Shown one piece after another: positions 1 through 9,428 of a stretch of DNA of 64,000 nt. A model generated the notes under the pieces. It was not told the DNA's origin. It saw only the letters and a list, made by a program, of their open reading frames with translations, and searched no databases. The position numbers were made by a program, and so were the translations under genes. Source of the DNA: Schizophyllum amplum (taxonomy: Eukaryota > Basidiomycota > Agaricomycetes > Agaricales > Schizophyllaceae); contig VDMD01000004.1 of the NCBI GenBank assembly GCA_007026445.1, forward strand, positions 1,178,001 through 1,242,000, read 5' to 3'. How positions within the stretch are numbered: the first letter of the stretch is position 1; every line of letters starts with the position of its first letter.

Positions 1-564
1 GGGATTGTATGGAAGGGCGCTTTGGTGAGCACGGTCTCTGGCTTGAGTGGCAGGCCTGACTGATCGGGAATTAGGTCCCGGAAGAAGAGCACGTCAGGGT
101 GCTTATGCAGTACTGCGACGCGGCGGCGGACGAGCGAACGCGCGTGAAGTGCATTGGAGCGCTAGAATGTCTTGCGCAGTGCCCAGAGGCGATCGACGCG
201 AACCGCGTAAGCCCAATCTTTTCAGCGTTAGAGCGTCATATTGACTATCCCTCAGGTCATCGCCGACTACCTGCTCGGAGTGCTCCCCTCAGGCAACACG
301 CCTCCGCGCCTCGGCACCGAACCCGCCCTGCAGGCCGCGTCGGCGCTCGTTGACATCTATTCAGACGAGAACATGCCTTACGACACAAACTTCAGGCGAG
401 GCGCTTACCTCGCTAAGCTGACGGACTCAGTCGAGGGCATGCGGCGAACGGTGAAGGCGATCGACCGGAAGAAGGAAGGCGGGCGCGACCTACGGCGACG
501 TGGGGAGGAGGTCCGGGATAACCTGGTCGCATTCATCGAGTATAGGAGGGAGCTCGGTCTATAG
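1..564 (+). CDS. SYO1: SYO1/HEATR3-type symportin, C-terminal part (5' end outside window)
   Basis: The stretch holds the last exons of a gene entering from the left edge. A short exon ends near base 24, an exon from about 80 reads EEEHVRVLMQYCDAAADERT and ends at NR (donor gtaagc near 216), and the last exon opens after a cctcag acceptor near 256 and stops at TAG 562-564. The C-terminal pattern (VDIYSDE, NFR, MRRTVKAIDRKK, LRRRGEEVRDNLVAFIEYRR) is that of the HEAT/ARM-repeat end of symportin Syo1/HEATR3, which co-imports ribosomal proteins uL18 and uL5 for 5S RNP assembly. Helical repeat character fits. Only about 145 residues are visible, so the assignment rests on the family's characteristic tail. 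Confidence 0.7.
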
Positions 565-768
565 TAATACTGGTCAGTGGCAGTGGTTAGGCATGTAGAT
601 ATCTCATGTATCCATCGACGAGGTACTTGTATAGCAGCACAATAGGCGACGACGTTCTCCTGTTAGTCTCTCTTCTCAAGCTCAAGCACCACATGCAGAT
701 CCGGACACCATGAAAATAAACAGCAACGTACGACATCAATCCGTGGACATGGCACATGCCCATTTCTA

Positions 769-3003
769 CTACTCATATTGTAGTGCCGGGATCTTGGTCA
801 CATCGATCAAGCCAACCATCTTACACTCGAGAGCCACCGCAATGCGGTTGAAATGGCCCTCCCGCATCTGCCACTCAATCTCGAAAACGCCTGGCTTGAC
901 GTTGCCGGCATGCCAGGACCATAGCTTTTGCCTCTCCTGTATAACGTAAGTCGCAAGCGGTACACCTGATGTGAATTTTCTCACCTGTACACCGTAGATG
1001 TGCAAATACCCGTCACCGCTTCCCGACGCCAAGAATCTGCCATCGGGGCTGAAGTTGAGCGCATACACCGGGCGCTTGTGATCGCTGAAGGTAGCCAGGC
1101 ATTTGCCTGTGATGGAGTTCCACATGCGCGCTGTTCCGTCGAACGACGATCTTCGAAGTATCAAGTGAGATGGCATGTAGAGGACCGCGAGTTTGATATG
1201 ACACGTACGTTGCCAGGATCTCATCCTCTCCTTCTAGAGATACAGGCTGCCATGCGATGGTGCTGACACTCTTCTCGTGTCCGCCGAGCAGCACAGAGGA
1301 ATAGAACGAACTCAAACCTGGAATGGCGTCCCCACCCAAGGCGAGAGCCCTTTAAGCCTCGAGATATCCCATATGCGAGTCGTCTTGTCATCCGAGCACG
1401 ATGCTAGTTTCGTACCAGACCGGTTCACTTTGATCTGATTGATCTCGGTTTTGTGGCCCCTTGGTTCGATCGTGAGTTTGGTTGGACGACAACGTAGACA
1501 GACGAGAGCTCACGACAAAACCTTCGTGACCGTCCGGCCGTTAACGCTGAGAATGTGAGCAGTCGCATCGGCGCCGCAGCTCGCAAAATACTCGTTCGAG
1601 ATCCATACGACGTCGAGACAGGCATCTTGGCGTCTACATGAGCACGGGACGCAGAGAGGACGGACGAGCAAAATACCTTGGTGGGTATAATATTGGCGGA
1701 CGAGGCACTTGTTTGGGACGTCCCAAAGGCCTATGGACCCGTCCAGGCTCGCCGACAGGACATACCTACCATTTTTCGAAAATCGGACGACGAAAATGGG
1801 CCCCTGAAATGCGTGCTGATCAGACAAATGAAGAGCGGTGCGAACGAACACGGACCTCGTGCTGGGCGTGCGAGAAGTACAATTCGCCTTCGACAGTGAT
1901 GATGCGGAATACTTTATCGTAGGAGCCGACTGCGAGGAGCTTGCCATCCGGGCTCCAGGATAACGAGGTCAAGTCGCCCTGGTCAGCCTTCTTGAACGAT
2001 TCGACTCTGATGGGGTCGGCCGGCTTGGGAGCAAAGCCGTCGCTTGGGCTGTCGAAGAGTCGCCAAATGAGGACAGTGCCGTCTTTCGCGCTGAGCGAGT
2101 ATATGAGACAGTGGGATAGCAACGACGGACGTCAGCATACCCCGAGGCCAGTAGGCTCGTATCATGCGGGTTAAACGCGCATACGAAGACCTTCGCGTCA
2201 TTTATAAGCTGAGAGCGCTTCTGTATGAAGATTGAGAACTGCCTACCTCCGCAGCATGCCCGGACAGCATTAATGTTGCTCGTGGGTCGGTGGCCTCGTC
2301 CAGAGCGCCTTGTCGCAATTTTTGCTTGATTTTTTTCGCCGGGTCAGTCGCTATATTCGAGATTGCGGAGGATTGCTCTGTTCTGGACTTAAATAATGTC
2401 CGTCATGCGTGTGAGTCACCTTACGCCCGGAACTAGCCGCAGTGGTAGGCGCAGAATCTTTGGTGGAACTTTCGCGTTTCTGCCGCTTCTCGTTGTCTTC
2501 AAGCTCTTCTGTGGGAGTCTCGGCCTTGCGTTTGGTACCCTGGCCAACCTTGTCTTTGGCAGCGAGCTTTTCGGCGAGGGCCTTCTTCGGCGGATCGGGC
2601 TTGTCCACCTCCATTGGCGTATGTTTACGTGTCTCTTCCTTCTGCTTCCGTTGAGCAGCTGCTGTGCAGCTATGTTTTTGTAGGAGCGAGAAGCCGTTCT
2701 TGCAGTTCTTCGTTTCCGGAGTGCGCTGCCAGTGATGCTCGACCTCGACATAGAGCAACGCCTTGCTAAGCAGTTCTATCAGTTCTCCTCTGGGTATATG
2801 GGTCGAGAAGCATGGTGCGGCGTCAAGCTTCGACTCGGAGCGCAGAAGGTATGCCGTGTGCTGCAAACCTGGGGGTGCCACACGTCAGTCACTCAAGGCT
2901 ATTTGTGAAAAGCGTACTCTATACCGGAGTCTTGCAGATATGCATATATAAGAGCGTTTATTTCCTCGGAGGTGATGGAGATGGGCTTGTTGGCGCTGCC
3001 CAT
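769..3003 (-). CDS. TBL1: TBL1/SIF2-like WD40 co-repressor subunit with LisH domain
   Basis: The start ATG (3003-3001) opens MGSANKPISITSEEINALIY. An intron follows SG, and the next exon continues LQHTAYLLRSES, giving the LisH dimerisation motif expected at the N-terminus of TBL1/TBL1XR1 and yeast Sif2. A Lys/Glu-rich basic linker with nuclear-localisation character (GTKRKAETP, KRQKRE) follows, then a WD40 propeller. Visible blades include GTVLIWRL, LTSLSWSPDGKLLAVGSYDK, PIFVVRFSKNGRYVLSASLD, SFDGTARMWN and PVYALNFSPDGRFLASGSGD. The protein ends KIPALQYE at TAG 771-769. In the family this is the scaffold of HDAC co-repressor (NCoR/SMRT, Set3C-like) complexes. The coding region is broken by several short introns. 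It shares a 171 bp promoter region with the divergent DCAF11 gene. Confidence 0.88.
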
Positions 3004-3174
3004 GGCGGCAGAGGCAGGGAGGCCAGAGTTCTAAGTTTGAGACCAAGTCCGTATAAGCACGTGCGCCTCATCAACGATCCAGCGTTGTCCGGCACGTTCG
3101 GACCGGTACTCACTGTTCCGTTTCGCACATCGCCTACGTCGCCGAATCGGAGATCCTCATCGTCACCGACCACC
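3004..3174. promoter_or_regulatory. Shared divergent promoter region TBL1 / DCAF11
   Basis: 171 bp separate the two ATGs, so both genes must initiate here or inside each other. No canonical TATA box is visible. Confidence 0.6.
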
Positions 3175-5646
3175 ATGTCCGACGACAGGCAAGACGACGA
3201 CGGGTCCAGCTACAGCTACAGCGGCGCAAGACCGCAGTCAATACTTTCGTCAGCGGCCTTCCTCCGCCGTACGCAGTCCCCTCCCACCGATGATGAATAA
3301 TGCGGCTTATCGCTGCTACTACCAGAGCTATTGCTTCGCGAGGATGATCCAGACACAGACGCATTCCTGGATATCCTACGTCTCCAGGTTGCGAGCAGAC
3401 AAGGCGAAGAAGAAGAGAATGACGAAGATTACGAAGACGAGGACGAAGACCCATACGACGGACCGAACTATGCTCAAGAACCATTCTTCCCCCCTGTCAT
3501 CGAACCGAAGAAGGAGGGGCTTGAGCTCCTGATGAGCGGGGAATTTGGCAGGGTGGGGAACAAGATGCGCGCAAGGCAAGACCGCTTCGATCTCCCAATG
3601 TCCGTCAGAGCACAGCGCGCCACACAACGTCCATCTGTTTTCAAGGAGGACTACAATTATGTGCGTCATTTCTACCCTTCTGTTTTTATGCCTCACCGCT
3701 CCCAAATAGAGTCTCATACCAAATACGAACGGCACAGCTGTCGCTTCGTATACCGCCAACGTATACACTGGCCAGTATTCACAAGGTGCTGTGAAGTCTT
3801 GCTAAGTGTCTGCAAATGCCTGACTCCTCCCCGCAACTTCAGACTCTTCGTTCTATTACACGTGCTCTCAAGGTATCTTCTATCCTACCGTCAATATTGC
3901 ACCATGCTCACAGATCCTAGATTTCGAGTTACACATCTACGACACTACGAAGCCCCTTGCTTCCCACGCGCAATACAACGCTGCCACCCGTCAATCCAGC
4001 TACCGAGGCGCTGGGAGAGACAGCGTCCAGACACGTATGCCAATCAAGCAGTCGATACAAGGACAGTACGGTAATTGGACCATCACCGATGCGAACCTCT
4101 CGCCGGATAATGAGAGGTAAAGTTGACGGTCTCCTGCATCTACCCGCAATTAACATGCGTATAGGATGATCTATTCGACCATCGTGAGTTGTCTATCGTG
4201 CGGATGGCCTGCTGCTGACGCCCACCCAGTCGCCCGATGTCTACATGACGAAGACGAACGATCCAGATCCGGAACAGACGCTGATCTCCTTTCGAGATGG
4301 ACAGCAGTCCAGACGTGGACGTGGATGGTTATCGGGCTCTGACTTTGGCATATGGAGCTGCAAGTTTTCGGCGGACGGGAACGAGGTCGTAGCGGGAGGG
4401 CACGGCAAGATATTTGGTGAGTAGCTGAAGAGTTGAATTGGTTCCATGCTCTGGCTCATTGCCATGCCCTCAGTTTACGATCTTCTGGCTGACCGCCGGA
4501 CTGTCAAGATTGAAGCGCATCAAGCTGATGTGAATAGTTGTTGCTGGGCGGACACTGCGTCAGGGAATGTGCTGATATCTGGATCGGACGATTCGTTCGT
4601 CAAAGTTTGGTAGGTCGCTCCGTCGTCAACTTTGAACTGCCACTGACGTTACTCGTCAGGGATCGAAGATCCCTTGGCGCCTCAGCGAAGCCGTCTGGTG
4701 TGCTTGCTGGCCATACGGAGGGCATCACTTATGGTGACCTGCATAAACATCGATGCACTAATGACCTTACTCACACGGTTTTTGCAGTCTCTGCCAAGGG
4801 TGACGGCCGATATATCATCTCCAACGGCAAGGATCAGTCTTTGCGGCTCTGGGATCTGCGGAAAATGCACAGCAGCGATGACTTTGACACCTTTAAGCAC
4901 AAAAGTTACTCGACCAACTTTGATTATCGGTGGGTCACAGTCGCGTGGTAACCAATCATGGGCACGGAACTTAAACTCGACCGTTAACAGATACCCTCCT
5001 TTCCCGCGCCCGAAGTGGCTCGCGCACCCGAAAGACTGCAGCGTCATGACCTTCCGCGGACACTCCGTTATGCGGACACTTATCCGTTGCCATTTCAGTC
5101 CGGCGGAAACCACAGGACAACAATACATATACTCAGGCTCTGCCGATGGACAGATACACGTATGCTTCTGCGTTCAAGCCGCCTGTATCGATGTCTGACA
5201 TCTCTCGCAGATATGGTCTCTGGATGGCCGTGTAGTGCAGGTCCTTGACCGTAGTCAGACTATGGATATGGCATTCGACCCGTCCGACCCCGAGCTGCCG
5301 AAACGGAAGGGCAGGTCAGCATATATCTGCCCATTTCATCTCGTCGCGAATTCCGCTGACCTGCTGCCACAGGAACCCTTGCATGGTCCGCGATGTCAGT
5401 TGGCACACCTACCAACCAATATTGATGAGCGCCGGTTGGGAAAACCGCATGAGCGGTAGTACAGTTGCGCAACATCATTGGAAGGGCCTCTCGAAGATGA
5501 GGTATAACCTCGAGGACTGGGTAGAACAGCAGGAAGCGGAGGCCACCGAAACAGCGGCTATACGTCGTCACATGCCAGGCTACATGGCGATGGATACCGA
5601 TTCCGACCCGGAAGATGAAGACTATATCTTTTCGGACGATGAGTAG
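3175..5646 (+). CDS. DCAF11: DCAF11 (WDR23/LEC14B-like) WD40 substrate receptor
   Basis: ATG 3175 opens MSDDRQDDDGSSYSYSG. A gtacgc...ctaccag intron joins FLRR to QLLLREDDPDTDAFLDILRL, followed by an acidic stretch and the family signature GLELLMSGEFGRVG. WD40 blades follow: FEIHIYDTTKPL, YGNWTITDANLSPDNE, GIWSCKFSADGNEVVAGG, VNSCCWADTASGNVLISGSD (with SFVKVWDRR next), GDGRYIISNGKDQSLRLWDLR, YIYSGSADGQIHIWSLDG and VRDVSWHTYQPILMSAGWEN. The acidic tail ends FSDDE at TAG 5644-5646. WDR23/DCAF11 proteins recruit substrates to the DDB1-CUL4 ubiquitin ligase in the nucleus. The blade order and the CWADTASGNV/WDRR motif make this a firm family call. At least eight short introns are present. Confidence 0.88.
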
Positions 5647-5989
5647 GATGAGTATCGCTAGAGGGACCCCGCCTGCGCGCTTTTATCTGCATGCTTTCTG
5701 TTTTGCTGGTCTTCCGCTTCCGCCTTCGTCACTTGTGTACTGTAATAACATCCCCTGTACCGTATCCCATATTTGCAATGCTCTAGGATTGACTATGTAT
5801 GCTCAGGATTGACTATGTTTTCAAAGCACACTGCAACTCCACGTTGAGTATCGAATGCTGAACGTCGTAGGTGCGCTTCGGGATCTTCCGGCCGCTAAGT
5901 CGAGTCTCGGCAGCCGCTCTTGATCAACACCGCCTCAACGCATTCGCTATGACCGGCCGCCAATTGCATCCCTCCTGTCCTGCTCTACC
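5647..5989. other. Intergenic, DCAF11 3' flank to ricin-B gene promoter
   Basis: No gene is seen. A short direct repeat, AGGATTGACTATGT, occurs twice around 5785-5820, spaced by about 20 nt. The rest is unremarkable flank. Confidence 0.5.
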
Positions 5990-6930
5990 ATGACCGCAGT
6001 TCCCGAGATCAATGGCTTTCCACCTGGTTACTTCGTGATACGCTCCATCGCCTGCAACAGGCTGTGGGACGTGTCGGGCGACAGTGTCGAGGACGGCACG
6101 GATGTGATCCTGCACCCTGTAAAAGAACCGTCCCTTGTGGAATGTACGCCCCCCCCCCCTTCTGTTTTTAGGTTGAGCAGCACTCAGACATGCTTGGAAT
6201 AGCGCGACGCACGCCTGAATCGAATAACCAGGTGAGCATAGACATGGCTCCTCCATGTGAAGGCTAACTGCATCTTCTAGGTCTTCTACGTGGATACCTC
6301 GGGTGCTTTGTGCTCTAGGTCCTCCGGTCATGCCCTAGACATAGAAGGTGTGCCCTACTTCTCTCGTAAGTGTTGAAGGCACCGAATGCGCATCCAGGGA
6401 GCCGTATCGTCTTGCGCCACAGGCGCCCAGTTTCCCTACCCTACCCCAATCAGTATTCACACCCCCTTCCGCGCTTCGTATACTCTCCAGAAAGTGGACA
6501 AATCGCAGTTCACTTCTCGTGCGATCCAGCCTACCTCCCTCAGCCGGCCCCGCACAGCGCATGGCAGGACAAGGTCTACCTGCTCACTTCGGTCCCGAAA
6601 CGCCGCCCGCGCAACTTCCTGGATGATGCCTCGCAATTCCTCGCGACCAATGTGGCTTCGCCCATTGCGACGATCTTCGGAGGTCCCCGCATCAACACAG
6701 CGACGCCAGAGGCGGTTGCGCACGTCGACATCGATCTCAAGGAGAACGAGGTTCTCGAGGAGGAGCGTGCTGAAGAAGACGAAGTGGACGATTCGACGGA
6801 CAAGGATAGGGACCTGCGGATGCTGCGGCTAGGCCGAGATGCGCGCGAGGCTGGTGGCGCCGCGCGGAACCGCCGACGATGGGAGATCGTACAGCTGAGG
6901 AATGCGGACAGGAGAACGGGACCGATCTAA
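5990..6930 (+). CDS. Ricin-B / beta-trefoil-like protein (CBM13-like)
   Basis: ATG 5990 opens MTAVPEINGFPPGYFVIRSI with NRLWDVSGDSVEDGTDVILH, a beta-trefoil (ricin B-type) opening. Introns run 6144-6202 (starting in a C-run), 6232-6280 and one near 6350. After splicing the protein reads SLVESRRTPESNNQVFYVDT, SGALCSRSSGHALDIEGSRI, then VLRHRRPVSLPYPN. The C-terminal half is not trefoil-like: it has FLDDASQFLATNVASP, an acidic stretch (ENEVLEEERAEEDE) and a basic end (RNRRRWEIVQLRNADRRTGPI). There is no signal peptide or membrane segment, so it is probably intracellular. Similar proteins are annotated in Agaricomycetes as carbohydrate-binding module 13 proteins. The ligand is unknown. Confidence 0.7.
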
Positions 6931-7193
6931 GGGGCTGTCTAATGTTAAAGGTGTATTTGCTTGATTTTTGATTGTACAAGTACTTTCGGACAACACATGT
7001 TTATGCAGTGACTGACCTTCTCGCTTAGCATGACCTGCGCTCTGGCGCTTGGACATGAAGTCAACTGGGGCCTTCCCCGCGGCGAATGCCTCATGTTATC
7101 TCACTCAGTCGTCGCCGCATCACGCTCTCCAGCTTGCTTCCTGCTATCAAGTGCACTTCTCGCACCCTCGGCCCAAAACTCGGAGGTCTCAAG

Positions 7194-9053
7194 ATGCTGA
7201 GAACGTTACCCGTGTTTGCCCTCCTCGTCGTTGGCGCTCGCGCTCATCTCGGCGAGCAAGAGCACCTCCGCATCGAGCTTGATGAGCTCGTTAAGCAGGG
7301 CACTCCTATCGGCAGCGATAGCGTCAAATCTCCTCGATGGCTAGAGAAATATGGGCCTCAGTTCGACCAGACCTTCAGTGGTCCTCTGTCGTTCTCGCAC
7401 CTGCCTTACCACACGTGCCTTGAGCAGGAAGCGCTCGACTACGATATCGCAGTCATCGGCATGCCCTTCGACACCGGTACGGAATTTCAATGTTAACACT
7501 CCCATGTAGGCGCTCATAACCTCTATAGCTGTGACCTACAGGACTGGGTCAGCCCTCTGCGTTGATTTCCTGTATATTTATCCTTGAACGTCGGTTCGTT
7601 CAGCGCACGATTCGGGCCTTACGCGATACGCTCAGGCAGTCGCAGGCAAATGGGCTCGCGAGGTAAGCAGCGTACACGCCGCCTTGGGTAGACCTGATCT
7701 ATCTTATCAGGTTACACGATGGCGTGGGGGATGAATCCCTACGAGTCTGGACTGAAGATTGTAGACTGCGGTGATGTCAGTGTGTTCTGCAGCAGCATCG
7801 ACCTTGCGGCTGACTGGTATGCCAGATCCCAGTCTCGCCTTTCGACAACGCGCTCGCCATCGACCAGATGGAAGTCGCGTACAATACTCTTATAGGACGA
7901 CCGACTACGCATTTGACCGGTACCCAGCCACTCGGCAAGGATGGCGCAGAACACCCGCGGATAATCAGGTATGTGTATTTGCGGCTTTGGGCGTGAGCGG
8001 ATGGTTGAATGCCTATCTCCCTGTAGCTTAGGCGGAGACCACACAATTGCTAGCCTTTTGCTTATGTCAACGCATTGGCTGGTCTGATCTACTGTCTTCG
8101 CAGGTTTTGCCTATTCTGCGCTCGCTATACAAGACGTACGGACCGATCACAGTCATCCACTTTGATGCGCATCTGGTAAGTCAAAACCCTCTGCAAAGTG
8201 CCGTTCCATGTCTTACTTTAGCGACCAAGGACACCTGGCCGGCCTATGTCGGCACGACTTCCCCTCAGTCGCGGGTCACGCACGGCACTTTCTTCTACCT
8301 CGCGCAAGAAGAGGGCTTGATGTCGAACCACAGCATTCACGCCGGAATCCGATGCAAGATGAATGTAGGCTTTTACTCCATCTTTGCAAGGCGCATATTA
8401 TCCTGATGATCTACCAGGGAGCAGAGGACTTGGAGAATGACGCTGCTGTTGGCTTCAAAGTGGTTGCGACCGACGACCTTGACGATCTAGGCGTTCCTGA
8501 AGTGGTCAAGCGCATAAGAGACCGCGTCGGAGACTCGCCCGTTTACCTGAGGTATCGTCGTACTACCGCCATTGAGGATGGATATTGACGCCTGAATGCA
8601 TAGTCTCGACATCGATGTCATTGACCCAGGGCTTGCCCCGGCTAGTGAGTAGTGGTTTCATTTATTTTCTTCTCATTTGTCACTGAATCACATCAAGCTG
8701 GCACGCCGGAAGCAGGGGGGTGGACAACCCGCGAAGTCAAGCGTATCTTGCGTGGACTAGCTGGACTGAACTTTGTGTACGTGTTTATGGTCCTGTGTGG
8801 TATGAACTAAGACTCACTAAGTCACAGTGGCGCTGACGTTGTGGAGGTTGCTCCGGCGTATGATCACGGTGAGTGGCACCGATTTCGACAATCGCGCTGA
8901 ATATCTCAACTGATATCACTTGCCTCAGCCGAGATTACTGGCATTGCGGCTGCCGACATCGTACACGATTTCCTCTCGATGATGATGGAGAAGACTGTGC
9001 CGAAGGGTGGATATCCGTACGCGACGCCGCTTCACATCGTTGACGAGCTGTAG
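7194..9053 (+). CDS. Agmatinase/arginase-family ureohydrolase with signal peptide
   Basis: ATG 7194 opens MLRTLPVFALLVVGARAH, a clear secretory signal peptide. The mature part carries the full binuclear manganese set of the ureohydrolase fold: ISLGGDHTI (His), HFDAHLDTW (Asp/His/Asp) and SLDIDVIDPG (two Asp). It also has the agmatinase-type FDTAVTYRTGARFGP segment and GADVVEVAPAYDHAEITG near the end. It stops ...LHIVDEL at TAG 9051-9053. These enzymes hydrolyse guanidino compounds (agmatine, arginine or related) to an amine plus urea. The substrate cannot be told from sequence. Several short introns interrupt it. The one after GGDHTI (8049-8103) starts with GC rather than GT. A secreted or vacuolar location is inferred only from the signal peptide. 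Confidence 0.88.
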
Positions 9054-9428
9054 TGTGCCGTACATACGTACCTACAACCACTCACGAATGAGGAAATGTA
9101 GAATGTCCCAAATATGCTTGTAAGTTGTCAGGATGGACGCCTGTCTCGGGAGTACTGACACGCCCGCAAACATTCGCGCACAGTCGGTATGACAAAATCT
9201 GACACGGTATGGGTCCACTTGACAATGTTGTAGGTTCAAGTCCAAATCCGGCGCTCTCGGCCTCTCACGTGACTGCCGCCGAAAAGGCTGACCGAGATCG
9301 ATAAGGGCCGTACAAATTTTGGAAGCCCATCCTCCTTCGTTTCCTTGACCTGTCCCCGACAGTCATCAGAGACTGTCGCCTCCCACCAAAAGCGCTTTCT
9401 CACTCGATCCCTTCAAAAACTAGACACC
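9054..9428. other. Intergenic, agmatinase 3' flank and eEF2 promoter
   Basis: A pyrimidine-rich tract (tcctccttcgtttccttgac, about 9329) precedes the eEF2 ATG, as is common in strongly expressed fungal translation genes. A B-box-like string GGTTCAAGTCC at about 9232 was considered and rejected as a tRNA. Confidence 0.45.

Noticed and set aside
9195..9260. Possible tRNA with B-box-like GGTTCAAGTCC
   Set aside because: The T-stem pairs only three of five positions, no D-arm or anticodon stem could be found, and the acceptor ends do not pair.
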